Of a DNA stretch of 12,503 nucleotides, positions 1 to 7,434 are shown piece after piece; position 1 is the stretch's first letter; each line of letters begins with the position of its first letter. The DNA is from Rhodoferax sp. UBA4409 (GTDB taxonomy: Bacteria; Pseudomonadota; Gammaproteobacteria; Burkholderiales; Burkholderiaceae_C): NCBI GenBank assembly GCA_002390825.1, contig DGQR01000124.1, positions 1 to 12,503 of the forward strand, written 5' to 3'. The translations under genes were made by a program, and so were the position numbers. Under the pieces are notes generated by a model. That model saw nothing but the letters and a program-made list of their open reading frames with translations. It had not been told where the DNA came from and did not search any database.

Positions 1-1237
1 CTTCCCAAAGATAATACATCAGGTGCCCACCATCCAAGACAGGCAGAGGTAGAAGGTTGAGCACCCCCAAGCTGATGCTCACCAAAGCGAGAAAGCCTAC
101 AAAAGAGACAAAACCCAGTGCAGCTGACTTACCCGCATAGTCCGCAATTGCCAGGGGCCCGTTCAGGTTGGTCAGCGATACCTGACCCGTCAGCATTTGC
201 CCCATGGTTGTGAGCGACATCCATGCGATATCGCCGGTCTTTTTTACGGCGCGCCATATGCCCTCGAGGAACCCGTACTGAACCTCCACCATTTCAGGTA
301 TCGAGCCCACAAAGGCCCCTACCCTCCCGATGGGTTGCCCGCCTGAGCGATCAAGCGCAGGAGTAACGGACAGACGCAAGCTGTCGGAGCCTCGGATGAC
401 GACCCACTCCATCGCCTTTTCAGGGGAGGAGCGAATCATCGTACGCAATGTGGATGCATCAGCAATGGGACTTCCGTTGACCGATGTGACCAAATCATTG
501 GACTGCAAACCCGCCAAAGCTGCGCGAGAATCAGGCGCCACATCCCCCAAAACCGGCTTGGAAAAAGGAGTTACCCACCCAATTCTCTGAAACATAGACG
601 CATCTGCTGCGTTGGTCGACATTTGCTCAAAACTGAGCGGCCGGACAACCGGTGAGCCCGACGTTTTTTCTTGACCCGGTACGGTTTCAATAAAAAGCGT
701 CGATTGCCCCAGTGCCGCCGATGTCAGTCGCCAGCGAAATTCATCAAAAGTTTGAACTGGTTCGAGTGCATCCGGTGAGGTCCCAACGCGTAACACTCGT
801 TCCCCGCCAGTCCACCCCCCCATTTCTGCTTGAGAACCCGTGACCGGGACTGGCAAGACAGGCGCAGCTGCCGGAGTCGCTTGCCAATTCAGCAGGGAGT
901 ACAACAATACTGCGAAGAGCAGATTAACCAACGGACCTGCAGCCACGATGGCGCTTCGCCTGCTGAGGGACTGGGTGTTGAATGCTTGATGGCGATCCGC
1001 TGGGTCCACTTCTGCTTCGCGCTCGTCGAGCATTTTTACGTATCCGCCCAAAGGAATCAGGCTCACGGCGAATTCTGTACCGCTCCGAGAGCTCACCCTG
1101 CTCCAGAGCTTAGGACCAAAGCCGATTGAAAACCGCAAAACCTTGACCCCACAGGCCCGCGCAACGATGTAGTGCCCCCACTCGTGCACAGCAACCAATA
1201 GGCCTATCGCAACAAGGAAGGCAACTATGGTTTGCAT
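1..1237 (-). CDS. rseP: RseP, site-2 intramembrane zinc metalloprotease (C-terminus beyond window)
   Basis: Inner-membrane protease that, in the known E. coli pathway, makes the second cut in anti-sigma factor RseA and so releases sigma-E. I translated 412 residues by hand from the ATG at 1237. The zinc-binding HEWGH lies at residues 18-22 inside the first hydrophobic segment. A short hydrophobic stretch follows near 97-117, and the IPLGGYVKML block is at 61-70. A clear PDZ domain spans about 225-295, and the second catalytic motif, with N394 and D402 of NLLPLPVLDGGH, is at 394-405. The first PDZ region (about 125-190) is degenerate. E. coli RseP has 450 residues, so roughly 40 C-terminal residues lie off the left edge. 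GAGGAAA lies just upstream of the ATG, which starts 15 nt after the dxr stop, so it is probably in the same operon. The usual downstream neighbour, bamA, would be outside the window. Confidence 0.96.
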   Translation of the reverse strand, partial: MQTIVAFLVAIGLLVAVHEWGHYIVARACGVKVLRFSIGFGPKLWSRVSSRSGTEFAVSLIPLGGYVKMLDEREAEVDPADRHQAFNTQSLSRRSAIVAAGPLVNLLFAVLLYSLLNWQATPAAAPVLPVPVTGSQAEMGGWTGGERVLRVGTSPDALEPVQTFDEFRWRLTSAALGQSTLFIETVPGQEKTSGSPVVRPLSFEQMSTNAADASMFQRIGWVTPFSKPVLGDVAPDSRAALAGLQSNDLVTSVNGSPIADASTLRTMIRSSPEKAMEWVVIRGSDSLRLSVTPALDRSGGQPIGRVGAFVGSIPEMVEVQYGFLEGIWRAVKKTGDIAWMSLTTMGQMLTGQVSLTNLNGPLAIADYAGKSAALGFVSFVGFLALVSISLGVLNLLPLPVLDGGHLMYYLWE

Positions 1238-1252
1238 GGATTTCCTCTTGTT

Positions 1253-2440
1253 TCAGGTCGAGAGTGCGCGGCAGTGCTGGGTAGCCACCGCGCGCGCTTC
1301 AGCATCAAGCGCCAAAAGCGCAGCCAAATCGTGAGGTGATGTATAGGACAAAGCGTTAAGGGTTGCACGATTTACCGCATAAATCTGATCAAAGCGTATC
1401 TCACGGTTCAAAAATGCTGCAACGGCGACTTCGTTGGCGGCATTTAGTACAGCTGTTGAGCCACTTTGCCCCTCTAAAGTTTCCCAGGCCAAGAAAAGTC
1501 CGGGAAAGCGGCTTTGGTGCTGTTCATCACGGATCGATTCGAACGTCCACGATGACATGGCAGAAAAGTCCAAGGGCGCCGCTCCTGACTCCACGCGCTC
1601 AGGCCACGACAAACCGTAGGCTATCGGCCCTCGCATATCCGGAGTACCCAACTGGGCAACCACGGAGTGGTCCACATACTGAACCATGGAATGGATCACG
1701 CTCTGAGGATGAATCAAGACATCAATTTGACGAGGTGAGACATTGAACAAATACTTAGCCTCGATCACCTCCAAGGCTTTGTTCATCATGGTGGCGGAGT
1801 CCACCGAAATTTTGCGTCCCATGACCCAGTTTGGGTGAGCGCAGGCCTGCTCAGGGGTTGCTGCTGCGATCTGTGAGGGTGACCATGTCCTGAAAGGACC
1901 ACCTGACGCTGTCAATATGAGTTTGTCCACCGACGCTTTCCAGAGGCTTTTGTCAGCCGGCAGAGACTGGAAAATAGCGGAGTGCTCGCTATCAATCGGT
2001 AGTAATGTGGCGCCACCTCGCTCTACCGCTGACATAAAGACGTTACCGCCTACCACCAAGGCCTCTTTGTTCGCTAGTAGCAGCCTCTTACCAGCAAGCG
2101 CAGCAGCAATACAAGACTCTAGTCCTGCCGCCCCCACAATGGCGGCCATGACTATGTGAACGTCTGGGTGAGATGCCACTTCACTCAAAGCATGGGCGCC
2201 GGATAACACCTCCGTGCTCATGCCCTCAGCCCTTAAGCGTGACTGCAAAGTAGTGGCACTCAAGGAGTCCACCATCACAGCGTAGCGCGGCCGGAATTCC
2301 AGACACTGCTCCACCATCTGGTCTACGCGCGTGGATGCTGTTAACGCAAAAACCTGAAACCTGTCAGTGTGTCTGCGCAATACATCTAATGTGTTGACAC
2401 CAATTGAACCGGTCGACCCCAAAACTGAAACCTGTTGCAT
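1253..2440 (-). CDS. dxr: 1-deoxy-D-xylulose 5-phosphate reductoisomerase
   Basis: Cytoplasmic enzyme that converts 1-deoxy-D-xylulose 5-phosphate to 2-C-methyl-D-erythritol 4-phosphate with NADPH. This is the committed step of the non-mevalonate isoprenoid pathway and the target of fosmidomycin. The 395 residues match the family length (398 in E. coli). The N-terminal NADPH-binding loop GSTGSIG is at residues 8-14, and LLANKEALVVGG is at 121-132. The metal ligands fit D150 and E152 of LPIDSEHSA together with E224 of NKALEVIEA. The substrate-binding SGG is at 179-181 and HPNW at 202-205. All expected catalytic residues are present. The ATG at 2440 has a GGGG ribosome-binding site a few bases upstream, and the gap to the cdsA stop is 12 nt. 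It supplies the isoprenoid units that UppS, encoded two genes upstream, elongates. Confidence 0.98.
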   Translation of the reverse strand: MQQVSVLGSTGSIGVNTLDVLRRHTDRFQVFALTASTRVDQMVEQCLEFRPRYAVMVDSLSATTLQSRLRAEGMSTEVLSGAHALSEVASHPDVHIVMAAIVGAAGLESCIAAALAGKRLLLANKEALVVGGNVFMSAVERGGATLLPIDSEHSAIFQSLPADKSLWKASVDKLILTASGGPFRTWSPSQIAAATPEQACAHPNWVMGRKISVDSATMMNKALEVIEAKYLFNVSPRQIDVLIHPQSVIHSMVQYVDHSVVAQLGTPDMRGPIAYGLSWPERVESGAAPLDFSAMSSWTFESIRDEQHQSRFPGLFLAWETLEGQSGSTAVLNAANEVAVAAFLNREIRFDQIYAVNRATLNALSYTSPHDLAALLALDAEARAVATQHCRALST

Positions 2441-2452
2441 GGAAGCCCCGAA

Positions 2453-3298
2453 CTAAAACGCTTGCAAAAGCATGGCAAGTGGAATGACTGGTAGAAGTGC
2501 ATCGACTCTATCCAGAACTCCTCCGTGGCCAGGCAATAGCTGGCTGCTGTCTTTGGCACCTGCAGAACGTTTGACCAGCGACTCCAACAAGTCACCACAG
2601 ATACTCATCAAGCCCAAGAAAATAGCGCCCAGCAGCATAAACAGCCAATGACGCTCGGCCAATATCGAGAAGATGCTTTTGGAGTCCATCAAGAAATGCT
2701 GGTCAGCCATACGCCAGCCGAAGGCCAGGAGCACCACACCTATCAAGCCACCAATAGCACCCTCGCGCGTTTTCCCGGGACTGATGCCTGGTGCCAACTT
2801 ATCGGAAAAGAAACGTCCACCGAATCTGCGGCCCGCGAAGTACGCAGCAATGTCAGCGACCCAAACGAGAGCCATCGCAGAAAACAAGAAGTTGATGCCC
2901 AGAACCCTGGCATTGACGACAGCCAGCCATGCAAAACATAAAAGCACGAAACCCAGCAGCTGACGCCATGTCGATGGAATCAAGGACCACGCAGGAACAC
3001 CCGCCTTCAGCAAAATGCCACCACCGACCACCCATGCAAGTGCCGATAACGACCAAATAACGCTCATGGCCTTTTCCGGCAATGGAAAGAACCAGAATAA
3101 AAAACAAACCACAGCACAGGCGAAGCCCGCTGCAAGAGCCCCCGAATCAGAAGATTGATTCAGCCGAAACCATTCCCATGCCCCACAGGCCATCAGGACA
3201 CCTGCGACCACGGCAAACGCTGTGGGATGAGGATAAAAAACCGCAGGAAGAAGCACAGCAAGTAACGCTACTGCCGTAAAAATGCGTAGGCGCAACAT
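2453..3298 (-). CDS. cdsA: Phosphatidate cytidylyltransferase (CDP-diglyceride synthase)
   Basis: Integral inner-membrane enzyme that makes CDP-diacylglycerol from phosphatidic acid and CTP, the branch-point precursor of bacterial phospholipids. The 281-residue protein is strongly hydrophobic, with repeated membrane segments from residue 1 onwards; I estimate about eight but did not compute this. The C-terminal CdsA signature occupies residues 240-266 and fits the family pattern S-x-x-K-R-x4-K-D ... P-G-H-G-G-x-x-D-R-x-D at every fixed position, including the Asp pair of the DRVD end. SPGKTREGAIGG, in the middle of the protein, is another typical stretch. The ATG at 3298 is preceded by AGGG at about 5-6 nt. 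It lies between uppS and dxr, the usual proteobacterial order. Confidence 0.97.
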   Translation of the reverse strand: MLRLRIFTAVALLAVLLPAVFYPHPTAFAVVAGVLMACGAWEWFRLNQSSDSGALAAGFACAVVCFLFWFFPLPEKAMSVIWSLSALAWVVGGGILLKAGVPAWSLIPSTWRQLLGFVLLCFAWLAVVNARVLGINFLFSAMALVWVADIAAYFAGRRFGGRFFSDKLAPGISPGKTREGAIGGLIGVVLLAFGWRMADQHFLMDSKSIFSILAERHWLFMLLGAIFLGLMSICGDLLESLVKRSAGAKDSSQLLPGHGGVLDRVDALLPVIPLAMLLQAF

Positions 3299-3326
3299 AG
3301 GTACCCTGGTAAGAGAGGCTTAGAGA

Positions 3327-4034
3327 CTACGCAATCTGAGCCGAGGTTTTGCCGAAGCGACGCTCTCTGGAGGCAAACTCCTCCAGCGCGGCGTCCAAAT
3401 CCGCTTCCGCATAATCAGGCCATAACTTCGGGCTGAAGATGAGCTCGGAGTAGGCGGACTGCCACAACAAGAAATTACTAATCCTGAATTCACCGCCGGT
3501 CCGGATAAGCAAGTCCGGGTCAGTTGACGGAGCCAATGCCATGGCCTCGCCCAAAGTTTGCTCCGTAATTGCGGCACCACGGGCGACCAAAGCATTCGCC
3601 GCCTGCACGATATCCCATCGCCCGCCGTAGTTGAAGCAAATATTAAGGTCCAGTGAGCTGTTGCCTAAGGTGTCCAATTCTGCTTGGCTCAAGCCGTGCT
3701 GAACTTTCTCAGAGAGACCAGCACGACTTCCAACAAAACGAATTCGAACGCCCTCTGCACTAAGCTGAGCCACCTCGCGTGTGAGCGCACCGACGAGAAT
3801 GTCCATCAAGCCCGAAACTTCATCAGCGGGTCGGCTCCAGTTCTCTGAGGAAAATGCAAACACCGTCAGTGCTGCGATGCCTCGTGATGGACAAGCCCGG
3901 ACTATGCGCTTCAACGCCTCTACCCCTTGCTTGTGGCCTGCTAAACGCGGCAAAAAACGCTTCGATGCCCACCTGCCGTTTCCATCCATCACGATGGCGA
4001 CATGGAGTCCAGATGGATTTCCGGATGATGACAT
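3327..4034 (-). CDS. uppS: Undecaprenyl diphosphate synthase (cis-prenyltransferase)
   Basis: Condenses isopentenyl diphosphate units onto farnesyl diphosphate to give C55 undecaprenyl diphosphate, the lipid carrier for peptidoglycan and other envelope polymers. With the start chosen here the protein has 235 residues. The catalytic Asp is D17 in VMDGNGRWA, GHKQG is at 33-37, FSSENW at 61-66, NYGGRWDI at 135-142, and the C-terminal signature DPDLLIRTGGEFRISNF at 172-188. A TTG two codons upstream (4040) also gives an open frame, but AAGG at spacing 8 fits the ATG at 4034 and would lie only 2 nt from the TTG, so I chose the ATG. That AAGG overlaps the stop codon of frr, which suggests translational coupling. 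Cytoplasmic and membrane-associated by family knowledge. Confidence 0.97.
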   Translation of the reverse strand: MSSSGNPSGLHVAIVMDGNGRWASKRFLPRLAGHKQGVEALKRIVRACPSRGIAALTVFAFSSENWSRPADEVSGLMDILVGALTREVAQLSAEGVRIRFVGSRAGLSEKVQHGLSQAELDTLGNSSLDLNICFNYGGRWDIVQAANALVARGAAITEQTLGEAMALAPSTDPDLLIRTGGEFRISNFLLWQSAYSELIFSPKLWPDYAEADLDAALEEFASRERRFGKTSAQIA

Positions 4035-4044
4035 CTGCAAGGCC

Positions 4045-4605
4045 TTAAACGGCCATTAAATCTTGCTCTTTGGACGCTACCAAACGGTCAACTTCCGTGA
4101 TGTGCTTGTCTGTCACTTTTTGGACATCGGCTTCGCAACGCTTTTGATCATCTTCGGAAGCGAGTTTGTCTTTAACTAGCTTTTTCACCGCTTCGTTGGC
4201 GTCACGGCGCAGATTGCGAATGGCGACTTTGCTCGCCTCGCCTTCTCCACGCACGACCTTGGTGAGTTCTTTACGTCGCTCCTCCGTCATCGCCGGCAAC
4301 GGAACGCGAATTAACTCGCCCAAACTGGAAGGATTCAAACCGAGATCGCTGTCACGAATCGCCTTCTCGATCTTCTGGGCCATATTCTTTTCCCAAGGCT
4401 GCACGCTGATAGTCCGCGCATCGATGAGAGACAAGTTGGCAACCTGGCTCAGGGGCACCATGGAGCCGTAGTAGTCCACATGGACCGTATCCAACAACGC
4501 AGGATTCGCACGGCCGGTGCGAATTTTCGTCAAGTTGTTTTTCAAAGCTGCGATGGACTGCTCCATCTTGGTATCCAGCGTTTTCTTGATTTCAGCAACG
4601 GACAT
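4045..4605 (-). CDS. frr: Ribosome recycling factor
   Basis: Cytoplasmic factor that, with EF-G, splits the post-termination ribosome. The 186 residues match the family length (185 in E. coli). The sequence is typical from end to end: SVAEIKKTLDTKMEQSI at the start of the three-helix bundle, the conserved KIRTGRANPALLD at residues 27-39, then VPLSQVANLSLIDARTISVQPWE in the beta domain, and GEGEASKVAIRNLRRDANE in the returning helix with the conserved arginines. The ATG at 4605 has GAGG at 5 nt spacing. A 36-nt gap separates it from pyrH, and only 10 nt separate its stop from the uppS start. Essential in known bacteria. Confidence 0.98.
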   Translation of the reverse strand: MSVAEIKKTLDTKMEQSIAALKNNLTKIRTGRANPALLDTVHVDYYGSMVPLSQVANLSLIDARTISVQPWEKNMAQKIEKAIRDSDLGLNPSSLGELIRVPLPAMTEERRKELTKVVRGEGEASKVAIRNLRRDANEAVKKLVKDKLASEDDQKRCEADVQKVTDKHITEVDRLVASKEQDLMAV

Positions 4606-4641
4606 TTTTTCCTCGCTCAGTATCTATCTACAACCCAATGC

Positions 4642-5364
4642 TCAAACGTGCACCAAGGTGCCTTCGTCTTCGCCCATCACAACACGTTTAAGCGCGCCAT
4701 GCTTGAAGATTGAGAAGACTTTAATTGGCAGTTTTTGATCACGGCACAGGGCAAACGCTGCAGCATCCATGATCCCCAGATTTTGGGTCATCGCGTCGTT
4801 AAAGGTGATTTTGGAATAGCGCGTTGCAGCCGGATCCTTTTTCGGATCCGCGGTGTAAACACCATCCACTTTCGTCGCCTTCAAGACCATTTCAGCTCCG
4901 ATCTCCGCGCCGCGCAACGCAGCTGCAGTATCGGTTGTGAAGAAGGGATTACCTGTACCGGCAGCAAAAATGACGACCTTACCCTCTTCGAGGTATTGCA
5001 GAGCCTTTGGACGAACGTAAGGTTCAACAACTTGCTCGATCCCGATCGCAGACATCACGCGAGCCGTCAAACCCGCTTTGTTCATGGTGTCGCCCAAAGC
5101 CAGTGCATTCATCACTGTAGCAAGCATCCCCATGTAGTCGGCTGTTGCGCGGTCCATGCCGACCGAACCACCAGCTACTCCACGGAAAATATTACCCCCG
5201 CCAATCACAACGGCCACTTCAACACCCAAGCGCGTCACCTCCGCAATCTCATCCACCATGCGGACGATGGTGTCGCGATTGATACCGAACTGGTCGTCAC
5301 CCATCAAGGCCTCGCCTGACAGCTTAAGCAAAATTCTCTTGTAAGCAGGTTTGGATTGACTCAT
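4642..5364 (-). CDS. pyrH: UMP kinase
   Basis: Phosphorylates UMP to UDP with ATP. It belongs to the bacterial hexameric amino-acid-kinase family and is unrelated to eukaryotic UMP/CMP kinase; it is typically activated by GTP and inhibited by UTP. The 240 residues match the usual length (241 in E. coli). Motifs in order: KLSGE at residues 14-18, GGGNIFRG at 55-62, MNALALGD at 85-92, the UMP/ATP site GTGNPFFTTDTAA at 136-148, and KATKVDGVYTADP at 162-174. The ATG at 5364 follows GGGAG at 6 nt. It lies between tsf and frr, as in most proteobacteria. The gap after tsf is 38 nt and I see no hairpin there, so cotranscription is likely. Confidence 0.98.
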   Translation of the reverse strand: MSQSKPAYKRILLKLSGEALMGDDQFGINRDTIVRMVDEIAEVTRLGVEVAVVIGGGNIFRGVAGGSVGMDRATADYMGMLATVMNALALGDTMNKAGLTARVMSAIGIEQVVEPYVRPKALQYLEEGKVVIFAAGTGNPFFTTDTAAALRGAEIGAEMVLKATKVDGVYTADPKKDPAATRYSKITFNDAMTQNLGIMDAAAFALCRDQKLPIKVFSIFKHGALKRVVMGEDEGTLVHV

Positions 5365-5402
5365 AGATGACTCCCGTTCGGTGGACGATTCGTGTTGTGG
5401 AA

Positions 5403-6326
5403 TTAAGCGGACTGCTTGGCAGCCGCAACTTGCGCTGCAACTTCTGCAGCAAAGTCATCGACCTTCTTTTCAATGCCTTCGCCCACTACGTACAGCGTGA
5501 AACCCTTCACGGTTGTATTGATGGACTTCAACATCTGCTCCACAGTTTGCTTGTCGTTTTTGACAAAAGGCTGGTTGAACAAAGAGACCTCTTTCAGGTA
5601 CTTCTGAACACCGCCCTCGATGCGCTTGGCCACGATTTCTGCCGATTGAACGGGCTTGCCCGCTGCGGTTGCGACTGCAGCATCTTCTGCAGCCTTTGCA
5701 GCTGCCACGGAACGCTCACGCTCCACCAGCTCAGCAGGAACTTGGTCTGCAGACAAGGACACGGGCTTCATGGCAGCAACGTGCATCGCCACATCTTTCG
5801 CAGCGGATTCGTCGCCATCGAACTCAACAACCACACCGATACGGGTGCCGTGCAGGTAGGAGGCCAGTTTGGCAGAGCCGTCGAATCGCTTGAAACGACG
5901 GAAGGTCATGTTTTCGCCGATCTTGCCGATCAAGCCTTTGCGGACGTCTTCGAGTGTGGGGCCAAAGCCGTCTTGCTCGTAAGCCAAAGCGCTCAATGCA
6001 GCCACGTCAACCGGGTTGTGCTGGGCAACGAGTGACGCTGCGGCTGAAGCCAATGCCAAGAAGCTGTCGTTCTTGGTCACAAAGTCAGTTTCGCAGTTCA
6101 CTTCGATCAACGCGCCAACGCCATTGGCAATGCTGGAGGCAACAACGCCTTCAGCTGTCACACGGGCAGCAGCTTTACCAGCCTTGCTACCCAACTTGAC
6201 GCGCAAAATCTCTTCCGCCTTGGCCATATCGCCTTCGGCTTCAGTCAGTGCTTTTTTGCATTCCATCATTGGAGCATCGGTCTTGCCGCGCAGTTCTGCC
6301 ACCATGCTCGCTGTAATTGCTGCCAT
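5403..6326 (-). CDS. tsf: Elongation factor Ts
   Basis: Guanine-nucleotide exchange factor that regenerates EF-Tu-GTP from EF-Tu-GDP in the cytoplasm. The protein has 307 residues, somewhat longer than E. coli EF-Ts (283). The N-terminal UBA-like module is ASMVAELRGKTDAPMMECKK (residues 6-25). The second family signature, EVNCETDFVTKN at 75-86, contains the TDFV core known to contact EF-Tu. The remainder forms the two core subdomains, with NQPFVKNDKQTVEQML towards the C-terminus. The ATG at 6326 has GGAG at 7 nt spacing. It follows rpsB after 82 nt containing a terminator-like hairpin, so its level may partly depend on readthrough. Confidence 0.98.
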   Translation of the reverse strand: MAAITASMVAELRGKTDAPMMECKKALTEAEGDMAKAEEILRVKLGSKAGKAAARVTAEGVVASSIANGVGALIEVNCETDFVTKNDSFLALASAAASLVAQHNPVDVAALSALAYEQDGFGPTLEDVRKGLIGKIGENMTFRRFKRFDGSAKLASYLHGTRIGVVVEFDGDESAAKDVAMHVAAMKPVSLSADQVPAELVERERSVAAAKAAEDAAVATAAGKPVQSAEIVAKRIEGGVQKYLKEVSLFNQPFVKNDKQTVEQMLKSINTTVKGFTLYVVGEGIEKKVDDFAAEVAAQVAAAKQSA

Positions 6327-6363
6327 TTGTATTCTCCGAATCTAAACAGTTTAAATAAAGGCT

Positions 6364-6392
6364 AAAAAAAAGGGGCAACAAAGCCCCCTTTT
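6364..6392 (-). terminator. Rho-independent terminator / attenuator between rpsB and tsf
   Basis: On the minus strand, AAAA-G-GGGGC pairs with GCCCC-T-TTTT around a 6-nt TTTGTT loop. This gives about 10 bp including one G-U pair, and a run of eight Ts follows the GCCCC arm. The hairpin lies directly after the rpsB stop (6409) and before tsf (start 6326). Since tsf is normally cotranscribed with rpsB, it probably acts as a partial terminator that sets the S2 to EF-Ts ratio; this role is inferred. Confidence 0.8.
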
Positions 6393-6408
6393 CCGGGTGC
6401 AGAAGGGC

Positions 6409-7161
6409 TTAAGCGGAAGCTTCGCTCACTTCAACGAACTCATCGTTGCCTTCAGCGGCAACGGCCTTGACCACGTCGTCCACGGCATTTGCGCGGCCTT
6501 CCAGAATCGCATCAGCGATTCCGCGGGCGTACAAAGTAACGGCCTTCGAAGAGTCGTCGTTACCGGGAATCACGTAGTCGATGCCTTCAGGGGAGTGGTT
6601 AGAGTCCACAACACCGATCAAAGGAATGCCCAACTTGCGGGCTTCAGCGATAGCAATTTTGTGGTAACCAACGTCGATCACAAAAATCGCATCTGGCAAG
6701 GTATTCATTTCTTGAATACCGCCAATGTCTTTTTCCAATTTTTCCAGCTCACGAGCAAACATCAACTGCTCTTTTTTGCTCATGCTGTCCAAACCGGCTT
6801 CTTGCTGGACTTTCATGTCCTTCAGGCGCTTGATGGAAGTCTTGACGGTTTTGAAGTTCGTCAACATGCCGCCCAACCAACGCTGGTCCACAAAGGGAAC
6901 GCCAGCGCGCTGAGCTTCTGCGGAGACAATTTCACGGGCTTGACGCTTTGTGCCAACCATCAAAATGGTGCCACGCTTGGCGGACAATTGGCGAACGAAC
7001 TTCGCTGCCTCCTGGAACATCGGCAAAGACTTTTCCAGGTTGATGATGTGAATTTTGTTACGGTGACCGAAGATGAACGGTGCCATCTTGGGGTTCCAGA
7101 AGCGGGTTTGGTGACCAAAGTGGACGCCTGCTTCCAGCATTTCGCGCATTGTTACTGCCAT
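6409..7161 (-). CDS. rpsB: 30S ribosomal protein S2
   Basis: Structural protein of the small ribosomal subunit, assembled late near the 30S head-body junction. From the ATG at 7161 the protein has 250 residues (241 in E. coli). It starts MAVTMREMLEAGVHFGHQ, the standard S2 N-terminus. RNKIHIINLEKS is at 34-45, VDQRWLGGMLTNFKT at 91-105, and PDAIFVIDVGYHKIA plus LIGVVDSNHSP follow in the second half. The frame stays open 34 codons further upstream to a GTG at 7263, but those residues are not S2-like, and GGAG at 6 nt before 7161 decides the start. It is first gene of the leftward block and has a structured leader and its own promoter. Confidence 0.98.
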   Translation of the reverse strand: MAVTMREMLEAGVHFGHQTRFWNPKMAPFIFGHRNKIHIINLEKSLPMFQEAAKFVRQLSAKRGTILMVGTKRQAREIVSAEAQRAGVPFVDQRWLGGMLTNFKTVKTSIKRLKDMKVQQEAGLDSMSKKEQLMFARELEKLEKDIGGIQEMNTLPDAIFVIDVGYHKIAIAEARKLGIPLIGVVDSNHSPEGIDYVIPGNDDSSKAVTLYARGIADAILEGRANAVDDVVKAVAAEGNDEFVEVSEASA

Positions 7162-7278
7162 ATTTAACTCCGAAGGTTGGGTCTGAAATCCGCCCCGCTG
7201 ATTGCGCAGCAAGTCGCTAGCACAACACCTTTGGGGGGCGATTTGTGAGTACTTAGTGGGCACTTACCCCCTAAGCCT
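7162..7278 (-). promoter_or_regulatory. rpsB 5' leader with candidate autoregulatory structure
   Basis: About 115 nt lie between the predicted transcript start and the rpsB ATG. Two structures are visible on the minus strand. First, a hairpin at 7275-7252 pairs CTTAGGGGG with CCCACTAAG: 8 pairs and one G-A mismatch around a 6-nt loop. Second, ATCGCCCC at 7242-7235 can pair with GGGGCG(G)AT at 7196-7188, with one bulged G. That stem encloses a smaller GCTG/CAGC hairpin (7210-7197) and ends about 17 nt before the GGAG ribosome-binding site (7171-7168). In E. coli, S2 represses its own mRNA through a structured rpsB leader. A similar role here is inference; I did not match this leader to a named RNA family. 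Confidence 0.45.
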
Positions 7279-7282
7279 GTCG

Positions 7283-7291
7283 AGTATAGCA
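7283..7291 (-). promoter_or_regulatory. Extended -10 promoter for rpsB
   Basis: On the minus strand TGC-TATACT forms an extended -10 element (TGn plus a hexamer matching TATAAT at 5 of 6). No good -35 hexamer sits 16-18 bp upstream, which fits an extended -10 promoter. The predicted transcript start is near 7276-7278. It lies about 120 nt before the rpsB ATG, as expected for the first gene of a ribosomal-protein operon. Confidence 0.6.
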
Positions 7292-7434
7292 TGCAGCACC
7301 CATGAATAGCCTGCGCGCCCTGTGCGAACAGCAGCAAGAACGATCGCAATTTGGCGGCATTTGCAGCGGAAAATTCAGTAAAGCTATGAAAAAATACAGG
7401 ATCTGGACAAGAGATTCACAAGTCGAAAGCTGAA
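7292..7434 (+). other. Divergent intergenic stretch upstream of the DadA-like gene
   Basis: This is the right part of the 273-nt intergenic region, the largest non-coding stretch in the window. It must hold the promoter of the rightward genes, but no strong sigma-70 pair stands out. The best I see is TTGCAG near 7361 with TATGAA near 7385, at 18 bp spacing, which is a poor match. No credible small gene, tRNA or repeat is visible. Confidence 0.3.

Noticed and set aside
4735..5319. 194-codon plus-strand open frame opposite pyrH
   Set aside because: Lies wholly within pyrH, with no family resemblance and low-complexity composition.
5367..6035. 222-codon plus-strand open frame opposite tsf
   Set aside because: Cys- and His-rich, with no recognisable motif; tsf on the opposite strand is certain.
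6397..7167. 256-codon plus-strand open frame opposite rpsB
   Set aside because: It mirrors rpsB almost exactly, has no family resemblance, and arises from the biased codon use of the real gene on the other strand.
7162..7263. 34-codon N-terminal extension of rpsB from a GTG at 7263
   Set aside because: The added residues are not S2-like, and the Shine-Dalgarno sequence fits the ATG at 7161; the stretch is better read as leader RNA.
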